64,000 nucleotides of DNA from Perkinsus olseni (Eukaryota > Perkinsozoa > Perkinsida > Perkinsidae). The stretch spans positions 372,001-436,000 of the forward strand of contig JABANP010000004.1 in NCBI GenBank assembly GCA_013115135.1. The letters run 5' to 3'. The notes below the pieces were generated by a model. That model worked only from the letters and a program-made list of their open reading frames with translations. It was not told the DNA's origin and ran no database searches. A program made the translations under genes and the position numbers. Shown here piece by piece: positions 1 to 13,064 of the stretch (position 1 is the stretch's first letter; the number at the start of each line of letters is the position of its first letter).

Positions 1-3000
1 CATCGAGGAAAGATACTGCTGATAATGTTGATGATAATACTAATAAGATATCATCATCATCACCATCATCATCAGCATTTGGCCTCGACATCGGTGCTTC
101 CTACCATCATACATCACGTCCAGTACACGATACTGGGCCAAGTAATCTAAGGCACATCATAGGTAGTGGATGACACAGCTAACACCACACCTATTGTAGC
201 TGTATATTAACAACCTTCTTTCTTTCAGCATCTCTATCAACCCAGAATATGAATGGGTATGATGATATGCTTGATGATTATGCTCGCCAGCCTGTTACCT
301 CAAATAGTGTTCATGATACATCAAAGGCTCCGCTACATATAGGTTTGGACGACCCTTTAATGGAGATAAAGGCATTATCATCATCATCACACGTCGGAGG
401 GCGTCATCTGTGCAGTCCATCATCACATGCTGCCCTGCCTACTGCTGATATCGCCACACCACTCAATAATACTATATGCAGTGTAATAATAATACTCATT
501 GTACCATCATCATAATCATCATACATTTATCATACCTTCAGATGGAGGTTATTAAATCAACGCCAACAACATCACCCCCATCATCAGTATTAATACTTGT
601 TGTAGGATTTCAAGATGGCCATATAAGATTCTATGATACTAACTACTGGCAACTATTGGATATGAGAACACAACTAAGTCCAGTAGTTAGCATGGCAAGT
701 ATGACAACCATAAGAACCACACAACAAGTGCGTAGCAGTTGTAATGTTAATACTGCTACTACTCGTGATGCTGATACTGATACTGAGTATCGTTATCTCC
801 TATTTACTGGTGGTGATAACGAGCTTCGTATATGGGATGTGACCATATGGTCTAGTATTATAACCAATCGTCGTAGAGTACAACAACGACAATCCTCACA
901 GGAGGACGATGACAACGACCAACATGAACAATTTAATAACAGTAGTATCAACAGCAGGGACATCACTAACATAAGTAGTAGTTATGATGATAGTATCAAT
1001 ACGGACTCTAGGTGCAGTGCATGACCACCAGCACCCTCCACCACCACCATCCACAACAACAACAACAAGCACACCTTGCCTTTACTGTATTAAAGTAGGC
1101 CACCAAGCATTACTAATAGTAGTATGATGATGATGCTATAATACATCCTTCTTATGCAGTTCAATCCTAATCCAGGACGTTTACTATCATTAGCTGTCAA
1201 TGGACATACTGGTCACCTCTATGCAGGGTTTAATAATACCTCCATAGTAATAATAATAATACCAACATAATCGTCATCATCATCACATTGATGATGAGTG
1301 TTGCTGTAGGTGAGAATAGACGTCCTCTCTTTCATTAAGTCATTTCAATCAATACGAACTAAATCGAAGACCATCAAATTCTTGAAGATTGGTGATATCA
1401 CCAAACTGTATTATCATAATACTCTCACTTCTTCTCGTCTTATCATTATTCAGATTTGGATCTACCATCCGATACTTGCACACCTCAAAGATACTACGGC
1501 TACTGATGATGAAGGTGTTAGTGATGATGTAACGGCTGTTGTTGTTGATGATGATGAAGCAACAGCAACAGCAGCAGCACTAGCAGGTATAACAGTACTG
1601 TATCATTATCTACTCACGATCAAATTACCAACACGCCATTATCATCATCATCAGGCCATCGTCATCAACAACAACAACAAGCATCCTTATCTGACAGTGG
1701 TATAACGTCGTCGTCATCAATGAAGAGCAAGAGACCGAAGATAGTGAGAGGCAATAAGAAGAAAGCCCGTATACAAGAGGCTAGTAGAGCCTGTGTAACC
1801 ATGCTAAGATCATCATCATCATCAACAACAACGATGATGATGCCAACCACTACAACACGGCAGCATTACGGTCCAGTGTAGTATTACTTCATACATCATC
1901 GAGTTTAATGATGATGATGATAGTGACTATTCATGGTGCTCTCAGGTCATGTCTATTACCTCATGATACTGGTCTATTATCTGGCAGTGGTGATGGTCAA
2001 CTGCTCTGGTGGCCTCTACACCTCAATAACGCTACTGGTAGTCAAGAGGTAGTCCCTCTCCTTGGACACAGAGGTAGTAGCTGAGAAGTGATACTATTAC
2101 AGGAGTCATCCATTACAGGTGCTGTATTCTGTCTAGCAGCAGGCTATTCTGGAGAGGTGTACTCAGGGAGTGCTGATGGTAGTAGTAGTAAGACTACTTA
2201 GGAGTAAGACTTCCTTATCGCCCTATCAGGAACTGTGCGAGTGTGGAGTAGAAGAATCTTACCATCAACATCATCGCCCGGCAGGTATGAATATGATCTT
2301 TGTCCCTGCTAACCCCTTTGTCTGAACTGTAGATAACGTAGTCACTAACAATAGATTAGGTATAGCAAATAGTGTAGAGCCTAGCAATGATATATATCGG
2401 TATATACCATCCTTGTGATACCATGGTCATCAATCACGTATCAATTATATAACTACCATATTCCCCCATCACAGCCACCACCATCGTGTTACACTCACGT
2501 TAACCTCCTATCACCCTCAGCTCTCTCAGTCATGATGATAAGCTTTGTGGGCGAGCATCATCATCATCAGCGCCACCAGAACGATTGATATGGCGTTGCC
2601 GTCAAACTTTGTATCACTGGCACGGAAACCAAGATGAAGAAGAGAAAGGAAGAGTATCCCGTCATCACAAGCTGTTGAAGTCTACCAGGAGTTATAGTAC
2701 AGCAGCAGTACTGTCACTGGCAGTTGTGAAGACGTCTATCAAAAGGGGACAGGAGCAAGAAGAAGATGCAGAAGGTTGCATTGATGAAGTAGGAGATAAA
2801 GCTCAAGATGAAGTGTCAATGCTTATCATGGTTTAATAAGGTGGTATGCTGCTGCTGCTCTTTTAGATGATGCTCATATCAAGCTCCCTTACCCACGTAT
2901 CAATATGGGGTCTGGACTCCACGGATAAGCGTTTAGTAGCTGTATCACGGATATGCCCTACTCCGCACCACACGTCACCACCACCACCACCTTCAATGAG

Positions 3001-6000
3001 GAGGATGGTGATGATGGATAATAATAAGCAGCAGCAGCAGCAGCACTATAGTGTTGAGGATGTTCGGACCCGTAGTGATGAGGACCCTTTCTTTCCAGCC
3101 AAGGTATCAGTCATACAACTACTACTCCATCATCATCCTTATTCATAGTAATAGTTACTATCCCTTGGGCCCTCTATTACCCAATACGCTGGCCATTGCT
3201 GGTGGGGCTAGAGTTAGAATATTCAATCTAACTCCACCACCACCACCACCCACAACATCATCATCATCAAAGCCACAGGACCCAACAGGTATGATGAGTA
3301 TAGTACTAGTATCAACGCGACATATTATCATCATCCTTCATGATGAAATGAACCGTCATCATCATCATGGTAGTCGTAGTCTTGTTATGGTACCTTGTAG
3401 GTGAATCCCTTCCTCATCCTCATCACCCGTCTTGGATCATGATGAGGACCAGGAGACGCCAATCCCTGCTGGATGATTATACTAACAATACTACTACCAC
3501 TACCTCATCATCCACATCATTACACAATGCAGCAGCCGCAGCAGCAGCAGCAGCAGCAGCAGCAGCTCACTCTTTCCTCCCAACACGTCAACATAGCGGA
3601 TTGCCACTACTACCACTTTCAGATGAACGCTGGCTTTTAGATTTCATAAGACAGTGCGGATCATATCGTGGGTTACCAACCACTACTACTATCATCATCA
3701 CATGATAATTGTATCAGGTTCGGAGACCTTGGAGCATGCTGAATGCCTTAAATGTGCCCAGTATGTTGCCCACAAGATGGAGGATATCGGCTTTACTGTA
3801 CGCCTTATTGGTAACAACCACCACAACAATGAGAATGGTAGTCAATCTTCCACTATTGATTGGGAGCCGGCCTCTTCAAGTAAGAGTGATGATGTTTACT
3901 ATGTGATGGCTCTGTGATGATTGCACAGTATACGTAGGTTACCATCACGATGAGCATCATACTGTTATTAATCCTGTTATCATTGCACGTCTTGGATGGG
4001 ATCCATTGGCAACAACCGTTGTATTATACAGTCATTATGATGTGGTAATAATAATAACACTAATATCAGTTATCCCTTTCAAGTCGCCCTTGGTCTTCTT
4101 CTCCTTCTTGAGTATCACGCGTGTAGGTACCGGCATTATCTCATGATGCTTATTCGTTTAATGGAGTAAATGGAAGACTGTATGGCAGAGGGTCAGCTGA
4201 TTGTAAAGGTCCTCTAGGAGCACAGCTACTGGCAGTCAAGAGTATCCTAGCGCAGCATCATCGTCAACAACAAGAACAAGAAGAACGAGGAAGACAGTGG
4301 TCTGGAGCGGGCAATGCCGCTGATACTACCACTTCACGCCGAAATACTAATAGATTACCAAACATTGTAATATTAGTCTTACACTTATTCTTTTGACCCA
4401 ACATCATGATGGTTAGGTAATGATAAGTGAAGGGATGGAGGAGAGGGGATCAACTGGATTCAAAGATGCTATTAAATGGGCTATACATAACAATTGGATA
4501 GGCCAACATGAAGCATCTGCTGTTATATCTACTAATAGTCAATGGATATTGGAAGTAACAACAACAACAACAACAACCTCATACAAGCCCGACAAACCCG
4601 TTCTTCTTCCCTTTCTACTCTCACCGTGCTTAGAATCGTCCATGTGTATGCTACGCGATGCGTGGGGTTATCGATGTATCAATCCAAGTAACGGCTTCGG
4701 GATCCACTACTCTAGACTACCCAGCTCACCGTGTTGCTGGTAGTAGTAGTAGTAGCATCATGTCCAGAGGATTACCAAGCGGTAATTACCCTGCTTCTAC
4801 TGATGATGGTATGGCTATTACTAATCCTTCTCTATTAGGTATTCATGGTGGTGTTGCATCGGAACCTCTACTGGATCTCATGAGCTTATGTCAGAGCTTA
4901 GTTGATCCTCGTGGTCTGATATGCATACCATCATTCTACGATGATGTAATAATGATGATGGCGATGATGATGGCGATGATGATGGATAGAGTTAAATAAG
5001 GTTCGAGCCCCTACTCAACGTCGTGATGATGACGCCATTACTGCTGCAGCAATCGCCATTAATAATGAATACCATAACAATAAGAACAGTACTATTACTA
5101 GTAGTAATGGATGCGATGTTCGATAACGGCATTCAGGTAGTACTTGCCGCCTTGGAAAGGTCCAGGAGGATGGAGGTAATTATTATCATGACACTGTTGA
5201 TAGGCTCAAACGTAATACTCCATATCGGTAATCATCCATATCATCATTACTGGACAACTTAGGAACTTGGTTATTACCATCCCTATCCATTCTGGATGTA
5301 TCTACTGGGATAACATCTCCTGATGGTAGTGGGGGTAATGGTCACTGTGCTCATGCAAGGATCATACCACAATCAGCTACAGCTAATATTAGTGTAATTA
5401 TCATCAACAACAACAAGAAGAAGAACGACGACGACATGCTGTCTTCGTATGTAGATACGTTTTGTTCCTAACCAGGATGCTCGAAGGCTGATCAATCTTA
5501 TTGATAAGCACATCAAACACGAATTCATGAAGGTATTGACCACCACCACCATACTACTACTGTTGTAGTCGACTTACTATTCTCTAGCGCCGCTCACGTA
5601 ATCATGTTACCATCAAGACTACTAGTTGTTGGAATTATTGGGAGTCGGAACATACAACATCAGCAGCGGCTTCATCAAGAGACGATCAGGGGGAGGAATG
5701 GTATGGTAGTGATGATATGGTTGGAGGTAGTTTGAGGCTGCTGAATTATACTCGGAATGCAGTAAAGGAAGCATGGGGATTAGATAATGACGATGAGGTA
5801 AGTATGTTCACTATTCATGTCATCATCATACTACTACTAGTAGTACTAGTGGTACTAGTATCGGTCATCAGGTGTTACTTGTTAGAGAAGGTGGATCTAT
5901 GGCTGTTCTATCATTATTACAAGATATATTACATTCCCCGACAGTACAGATACCATTAGCAACCCCAAAAGATATGCCACATGAAGAAGGAGAGAGTGTA

Positions 6001-6120
6001 ATAACAAGAAGGAGGAGGAGAGGCGCCAATACTCATTATCAGATACCAATATTGAACCTCGTTAAAGGGGCTCAAGTCATCCAAAACGTCATTCAACGTC
6101 TAGCATCACCATCTAGATGA
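1..6120 (+). CDS. DUG2: WD40-M20 metallopeptidase, DUG2-like (multi-exon, 5' end may lie outside)
   Basis: Seen: conserved coding blocks on the plus strand separated by short introns. The N-terminal half has WD40-type strands, for example GFQDGHIRFYD near 600, GGDNELRIWDV near 815, LLSGSGDGQLLWWPL near 1,975, and LAIAGGARVRIFNL near 3,190. The C-terminal half is an M20 peptidase: SHYDVV near 4,030 (His and Asp of the metal site), YGRGSADCKGP near 4,180 (bridging Asp), EGMEERGS near 4,428 (general-base Glu), a lid-type dimerisation segment with SLVDPRGLICIP near 4,900, and REGGSMAVL near 5,880 followed by a late His (MPHEEGES). Known: yeast Dug2 combines WD40 repeats with an M20 domain and works with Dug1 and Dug3 in cytosolic degradation of glutathione and Cys-Gly peptides. 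Inferred: a DUG2 orthologue. The stop is at 6,118-6,120. Exact exons and the start need transcripts. Confidence 0.8.
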
Positions 6121-6380
6121 CTCGATGGCAAACTACTACTTTATTATTGTCTAACCAATTCTGATGATCCTACTACCGCTACTACGGCTACTTTAATTGC
6201 TGTTCCCGCTCGCCCAAAAGGGCCGAGCGCATATCGATGTGCTCACTACACTACCACCACCAAGAATATCTCGCTCGCCATAAATCCTGTTTGTTTTTGT
6301 TCATTGTTAGTGTCATCATTCCCGTCTCGTGCCCATCCCCTTAGTTTTTTCATCCCACTCGTTCTTCTCCTCCCACTATA

Positions 6381-6740
6381 ATGTCGACCCCTGCACGACC
6401 TAATCCCGAGGTTACTGTACCTGATGGTTCTGCTAAACGTGGTGCTAAGATATTCAAGGCAAAGTGCGCTCAATGCCATACATGTGAAGAGGGTGGTGCT
6501 GGTAAACAAGGCCCCCCTTTACATGGTCTGTTTGGACGTGATGCTGGTACTGTGGCCAATTTTGATTATTCTGCTGCTAATAAGAACTCTGGTATTACCT
6601 GGTCTCCTGAACATCTATTCCTTTACCTGGTCAACCCTAAGAAGTATTTACCCGGTACGAGAATGGTATTTGCTGGTATGAAGAAAGAGAAGGAAAGAGC
6701 TGACCTTATTGCCTTCGTCAAGAAGCAACAGGGTATATAA
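6381..6740 (+). CDS. CYC1: Cytochrome c, mitochondrial, intronless
   Basis: The single 119-residue ORF is a complete mitochondrial cytochrome c. Heme attachment is KCAQCH (Cys29, Cys32, His33). The segment around [10 protein letters not shown] follows, and the distal methionine is Met95 in PGTRMVFAG, before the C-terminal helix with [11 protein letters not shown]. The N-terminal extension of about 15 residues ([10 protein letters not shown]) resembles alveolate and plant forms rather than animal ones. It carries electrons from complex III to complex IV in the intermembrane space. The ATG is the first in frame and gives the expected length. It is the only gene in the first 20 kb without introns or triplet-repeat insertions, which fits strong selection on a small protein. 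Symbol usage differs between organisms, so the symbol is only indicative. Confidence 0.95.
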   Translation: MSTPARPNPEVTVPDGSAKRGAKIFKAKCAQCHTCEEGGAGKQGPPLHGLFGRDAGTVANFDYSAANKNSGITWSPEHLFLYLVNPKKYLPGTRMVFAGMKKEKERADLIAFVKKQQGI

Positions 6741-7700
6741 TACTATCCATGCATAATCACAACAACAACAGTCGACATACTACGGCTACACTATTTTTAT
6801 CAATTGAAGAAGAAGATGATGAAGTTTTGTTTCCGTTCATTAGGCGATAGGTATCTTATGATGGTGCTCATTAGGACTTTTCTTGTTGTTATCATTATCA
6901 TTGAGTAGTACATTGTTGTGCTCCTGCTGTTAGCATTAGTGATAGCAGTAACAGGCAGTCAACTAGAGAGCATGTGGTTAATGATATAATAATGACTAGT
7001 GTATCTTCCTTTGAGCATTCATCATGATCATCATTATTCAGTTGCTATCAGTTGTCGTTGGTATTGATATATCTGGTAGTAGAAGGTAATGATGGGAGGC
7101 AGTACTACGTGCAGATGGTCATTATACTTTTATTTGTGATAATGTTAGTATGACACTCTGTTGCGTTGGCGAGTGATGACAACAACTGTATAAGGTAGTG
7201 GTAATCTTACTCTTCTTGACCATGTTACCTGATTATGGTCATGAAGATATGGATCATAGCCCCCTTACACAGCATATGACAGTATCATTCATCGATCATC
7301 ATCATAATGATAATCCTGCATGTAACTTCAATTATGATATACAGTATTGCTTTATAGATCTATAATACTTAGTTAGTCGAAGATATGGTACCACTATGGG
7401 CACCCAGGAGATATTGATCAATACCTCTAATATGGCCCCCAGTACATACAACGATACTCCATGTATCGTCATCACCTATCTGTATCATCGTGTAACACGA
7501 CTTTATCATCAACACCAACCTCATCATGGCCATCATCAGCAGGGAGATGAGATGAATAGTGTCGGAGTACCATTTAGTAGTAATGATCATCATTGTTGTT
7601 GCACTTTCTTCTAGTGAGACCTAAGCTATTTATTGATTCGCTATAATGACAGTGAGTGTATATTATACCATCATGTCATTATCATTTTTATAATCAGTAA
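6741..7700. other. Intergenic stretch without a recognisable gene
   Basis: This stretch separates cytochrome c from the next plus-strand gene. It contains GAT/ATC triplet runs and only short ORFs with repeat-driven composition. I see no conserved motif. It may hold the cytochrome c 3' UTR and the promoter of the following gene. Confidence 0.4.
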
Positions 7701-10074
7701 ATGCCATTCCATGCTACTACTCGTTATGATACTCGTGGTGGTGTGATGATGAAGATGATGCAATCCTGTGTGTTATTGCAGCGTGGGATATCGACATCGA
7801 CTGGAAGCGGCGGCGATAGATACATTTATCAAGTATGTTGGTGAATCATCATCGTTAGTATTCATGTGCTAATGTTATTGTTATTATTCAGAATCGTCGA
7901 TACTACAGTAAGACTGATGGTAGTAGTAGTAGTATGCATCATCCGCCATGGAGGAGATGGAGTGCTAAACTACCCGATATGGGGGCATCATTGCATATTC
8001 AACAACAACAACAACAACACAAAGCAGGAAGACTACCACCACGACGAGGACTACCCATCATGGTACATCCTAATAGGGTTAAGATAGCATTAGGGTAATA
8101 AACACATCATCATCATGATAGAGTAGTTGTTTTATTATTAGTGATATTGATGGTATTGATATGGATGACTTCACACTAGCAGTAACGGAGACTGTACCAT
8201 TCGCGTATAAGTATCATCATCCATCCAATAGGAGTAGAAGGGTGCCAGGTACTATTGCTACTAGCGATGCTCGTTGTTGTTATTATTATCATATCTATCA
8301 GATGATAATATACTCAAACGGGTATCCAGTAGAGTGGAAGAAAGGTTGCCTGACTTAACGGATACACAATTAATCAAAATACTCTTAGCATTCGATAGGA
8401 TACGTCCCAAACTCATACACAGTAATAATAAAGGCAAATCATCATGTAGCATCAATATCGTTGCTGCTCTCGTTGTCGTCAGGAGCTGCCCATCCACAGC
8501 GATACTTCCTCAGTAGACCATTAGCTTACATCAATCAACCATTTATGACATCTCTTTATCAAGTAATATCATCATCATCATTGCCCTATGAAAATAGTGA
8601 TACTAGTATCCCCCATTATCATCACCACTATTATCAGGCTATCAGGCCTACATCAATAAACAATACTAAAGTATTGTTGGCCTTATTCACAGCTTATGCA
8701 AGATCAGCTATCGATCATCCACAATGGATTAGGTAATAATGAAGACAACAACATCATCATAACACTCCATGGTCCATGATTCCGAGTAGGTCTGTTATGG
8801 ATCATGCTTGTGATACATGGTTACCGAACACTCCGCCATCACCACGTGAATTAGCCGATATAGCATTGGCATTATCGAGTACTAGAGTTAAGAATCATGA
8901 TAGATTCTTACACATCCTCACAGATGAGATAGAGGTAATAGTATGCCTGATAACTTGATTATTATTATTATTATTGAAGAGCTCTATTCAGGATAACTTC
9001 GATCAATTTGATGAGGATGCAATCGGTGATGTTGTACGAGCATTCCTGTCGATGCGTTATGGAAACGAACAATTCTTTGAAGTCCTAGGTAATGATCTTC
9101 ATCCTGTCATCATTATCGATCATCATCATCATACTAATTATATATCGCAGGTCGTGAGCTGCCCCATAGGATACATGAATATCGATGGTGGAATCTTATC
9201 GATATCGCTGAACTGTAATAATAATAATGATCATAGTGACGACGACCATGGTAGTATTACTGACTATCGTAGATACATGAAGTTGAAATGGCCAGCTGAA
9301 AAGGATCCTGATATGATATTGAGGTTTGGTAATGAAGTATGGAAATATCATAGAGTCATGAATGGCAAGTAATAATAATAATACTACAGACGTCGATAAG
9401 AGTATACTAGTAATAATAATAGTAGTGCTGCTCATTACTCATCTTGTTGATTATGATGAGTATTATAATAATCAGGTATGTTGCTCGAGCACTACGTGTA
9501 CTAGCCTTCCTCGAGACGTCGGACAGGAGTAGCCCATCATCAGCGTCACTACTACCATAATACTTATTCCTTTCAGGGACATTCCGTTCCCTTATACGCC
9601 GTATACCACATCATATAATCAATTTATCACCAACATTACTTGCACAAACAATAACAGCAGCAGCTATAGTTGGCCATAATCCAACCAAAGTACGAGTCTT
9701 CTTACCCACAACAACAGTAGTGATGGTGAGCTATTGATGAGCTGCTTCTCCTCGTAGATGTACTGTAGAGTAAGAGGGTCGGTATTATATCAAAGATTGT
9801 GTAGGAGACTGAGTAGGAGAGTACATGAAGTTGGACCGCATGACTTAGCTCAAGCAGTGTACTCTCTTATGATGGTAGTAATAACAGCAGCCCTATCTAC
9901 TCTCTAGTAATAATCTTCATCAGGTTGGCTCTCGGCAAGAGTACTTCTTCGAACAGATAGTACTGTGTATCATGGATGATCCATTGCGATTTCATCTTCA
10001 ACAATTGGCAGCATTTGCTCGTGCATTCAAGTACTAGTCGCTAATTAACAACAACAGAACTTGACCACCACCAG

Positions 10075-10119
<45 letters not shown>

Positions 10120-11635
10120 TATTTTGCCTTCTATCCTTTAGGACACTCAATTTCGTACCGAGTGTTGATATATTATCTTTATTTGCTGATAAAACCCAGC
10201 TTCGGGGATGTTCAATTGACGCTCTTGCCACTGTTGCTGCTCTAGGTGAGCCACATCATCATTAGGATTATCATTGTCCATCATTTAACTCCATAGGTCT
10301 CGGTGACCTACAGAATGCAGCCTTGGATATACTCACAAGTGGGGTTGATGATAACATATATACGAAACGGGAAGGTCGGTATGATGATGATGATGATGCC
10401 TTGGCTGCTGCTGCTATTAATGAATGCAGTTGTGATGATATTATGTTGATACTAAGAGGAGTACGTAATAATGAAGAACAGGTAAGAGTAGTAATGCTAC
10501 GCCTCTTCCGCTAACATGACTTTATCATCATTATCATCAGGCTGATAGAGTTCGCGTAGCATTCGAAAGGTATTGGTTACCACTGCATTATGACACTATC
10601 ACTGCTGAAGAGTTCTCATGGTTGATATGGGATATGGCCAGTATAACATCATCAAATGATAGTATGAAGAACATACCAACAAATGGTGTAGTAGATGATG
10701 TTGATGTTACTACACACACTCGTACAACGGCGGGAACGGTGGTGAAGGATAATAACAAGGCAGATGTATTACTTGAATCACTTCTGGATCGCGTGATCGA
10801 TGACTTAACAACTGAGCAATGCATACGTGTATTAGCGGCTATGATATGGTTACAAGTAGTTGGTAGAGGAGGAGAAGGAGGAGGAGAACGCTATTGGCAA
10901 AAACTATTGCCGAGGATTACACACAGTTTATTGCCTAATCAGAATCAGTCGACATCACGAACGTTAATTCTAATACTAAGTGTATATCTCAGGCTTCTAC
11001 CTTTACATCAATTACCATCATCACATGGTCGTGTACCAAATGATGTTATAGAATTCTGTAAATGGGTTGATGACACTCAGGGATCATATTTTATTGAAGA
11101 TGATGTTGATGATAGTGTTGTACATTTAAATGATGATGATACTATCATCAATAGTGACTATACTCAATCATCATTTAATGGAATGGACTGGTCACCATCA
11201 CCACCTGGGGTTATGCGCTTTTTAAGATGTTATCCTTTCATTCTGCCTCTAGCTCTTGTTAATACTGCCATCATTGATATACAAAAGCTACATCGAGCTA
11301 GATCATTCCCTCAAGTTCGTCGCATTCTACTATGTAACACATATCATCACAATGATGCTGAAGACATTGATAATAATAATGATGATGATGATAGCAACAG
11401 CAGGTCTTCATCATTCTCGTCTGGTATCTGTCTTATACCCCATACGATGGTTCCTCCTGATGTTAAGGGCCGTTTAACTTTGGAATGTCTTAGACTATTA
11501 GGATGGGATGTACGTATAATGAGTTCGGATCATGAAGCAAGAGATGCTACTGCTGTACAAGAGGCTCTTCAACAATACTCTACTGCTACTCCAGTGAACC
11601 CATCATCAAACGTTTCTGTTACATGCCGATCATAG
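7701..11635 (+). CDS. RAP/FASTK-like helical-repeat RNA-binding protein (multi-exon)
   Basis: Seen: a series of exons with leucine-rich helical repeats typical of FASTK/RAP proteins, such as DTQLIKILLAFDRI near 8,365, KVLLALFTAYARS near 8,670, SPRELADIALALSS near 8,840, DAIGDVVRAFLSMR near 9,015, DLAQAVYSL near 9,840 and EQCIRVLAAMIWL near 10,820. The last large exon (10,541-11,635) ends in a RAP-like segment, RLTLECLRLLGWDV, followed by an acidic/helical tail. An exon with NRRYYSKTDG near 7,893 and a candidate ATG at 7,701 (MPFHATTRYD) form the N-terminus. Poly-Asp, Asn and His runs come from triplet repeats. Known: RAP proteins act mostly in mitochondria on rRNA and mRNA processing and are expanded in apicomplexans. 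Inferred: an organellar RNA-binding factor. The RAP domain is diverged, so the family call is firmer than the function. Confidence 0.65.
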
Positions 11636-11853
11636 AGATGTTTCTGCAATATTCGAGTAGTGTACGTGAGAGGATGATGATGGTCAATGCTGCTCGCTAG
11701 CCTTAGCATTGAGGAAACTCGAGTGGGTGTAAGAGAGCAAGTGAAGCTGAAGAATGGCGTTCAATAAACGCTACGTAGCAGCTATGTTATCTTCACCATT
11801 TGGTTGTATCTGCCATTTTAGTTTTGTTAAAAACTTTAGAAAGCTATTGAATA

Positions 11854-12146
11854 ATGGGATACGGTGAATCTGATGCCAGAAAGGAACGCCACAGCGGCAA
11901 TCCTAATTCTTCCGTCAATGCCGATGCAGCTCAGAAGAAGCAAGGAGGTGAGTCTGCTCTTGCATACCGTATTATTCATGTTCTTATATTGGTATTTTTT
12001 CAGCTGGTGGCAAGTACACGTGGGGTAAGCCTACTGACCCCCCGGCTGATGCTGCTTTGGACAAAGGTGACCCGAATTATGATTCTGAAGAGGAACAGCA
12101 GCAGCAGCAGTCGACGAAGCAGCAGGAGACCGCCTCGTCTAAGTAG
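11854..12146 (+). CDS. Small acidic protein resembling the PDCD4 N-terminus (two exons)
   Basis: Exon 1 is 11,854-11,947 and exon 2 is 12,004-12,146. The 56-nt intron starts GTGAGT and ends TTTTTTCAG. Joining them keeps frame and gives about 78 residues: a polar N-terminus (ARKERHSGNPNSS), then AGGKYTWGKPTD, then ALDKGDPNYDSEEE, a Gln run and a short Lys-rich end. The pairing of a GGKxxWG box with a DPNYDS acidic box is what I recognise from the N-terminal region of PDCD4-type proteins. The MA3 helical domains of PDCD4 are absent. No catalytic residues are visible. The function is unknown. Members of this short class may bind ribosomes or translation factors, but that is inference. Confidence 0.6.
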
Positions 12147-13064
12147 ATATAATGATCATTATTGCACTGATATTACTACTACGTCAGTAGGAGTTTATCT
12201 GGATGTTATGATGATGATCAGCACCATAATAAACTATGATTAATATTATTATCGAAGAAAGGTTGTGATGATGAGTATCCATTCGAACACAACCGTCATT
12301 TGATGACTTTTGAAATGTAACAATGTTGTGTTTCCGAGTTGTTGCGCGGCAAGCGTCGAAGTGGTTAAAAGAGCGTTTTCCAGAATAAAGGTGTATCACA
12401 TGATGTTTGGAGGAACGATGGAGTGTCACTCCGATCGTTCCCGCCGTCGAAGTATTAAACTCTATCGTTCTGAACGGGTGGTAATTGGCGGAAACAAATG
12501 TCTGTCTATTTCTCAGCCGGTCTTGACAGACTCTCCCATCCTCCGACTGGACACAATACTTCCCGCACGGAAATCATCATGAGTTATTAATTAAGCCGTG
12601 GTGTCTAATCGAGTGGCTTCTACTATATGACGCTCCTGCCGAAGCAACTATTGTTGGGATGAGACGCGGTAGCTACTCGCCCTACTACCTTCGATACTCC
12701 ATCTGTACCACATGCTTTCCGACCATTAGTGGGATCATCAGACAACGGACTCTCTCCAGGAGTATCATCAGTGTAGCATTCCTTTGACATCTCACACGTA
12801 TCGTTATTATAACCCAAGAAGGCGAGTCCGCCATCAGGAGGGGGCGGCTGCGGTGAGTAGTAGCAGAAGATGATGTCCCATCAACAGTCCATGCCCGTAG
12901 TACTATTACCGATGCATTATATAAGCTTGGTGTTTGGATCGGGCCCGGGCCGGGTGATGGAGTAGGAGAGGGGGACGCTCGACCAGGAACATATGTTGCA
13001 GCAGACGAACTGATTATGATAGTTGTCAGTATCCATAGGTGATGGAACGGTGATGAAAATATTA
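12147..13064. other. Intergenic region with no clear gene
   Basis: Between two convergent genes. The part from about 12,300 to 12,600 is less triplet-rich and has a different composition from its surroundings. It holds a hairpin at 12,412-12,441. I see no supported coding sequence, although exons of the minus-strand gene could reach into its right part. Confidence 0.35.
12412..12441. repeat. Short hairpin, 13-14 bp stem with one bulge
   Basis: The left arm GGAACGATGGAGTG pairs with CACTCC-G-ATCGTTCC, leaving a single-T loop and one unpaired G. It lies in the gap between convergent genes and could be a 3'-end structure or the trace of a small foldback element. No further copy was found in this window. 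Confidence 0.5.

Noticed and set aside
6246..6509. Minus-strand ORF over the cytochrome c gene
   Set aside because: Shadow of a certain gene, without any motif.
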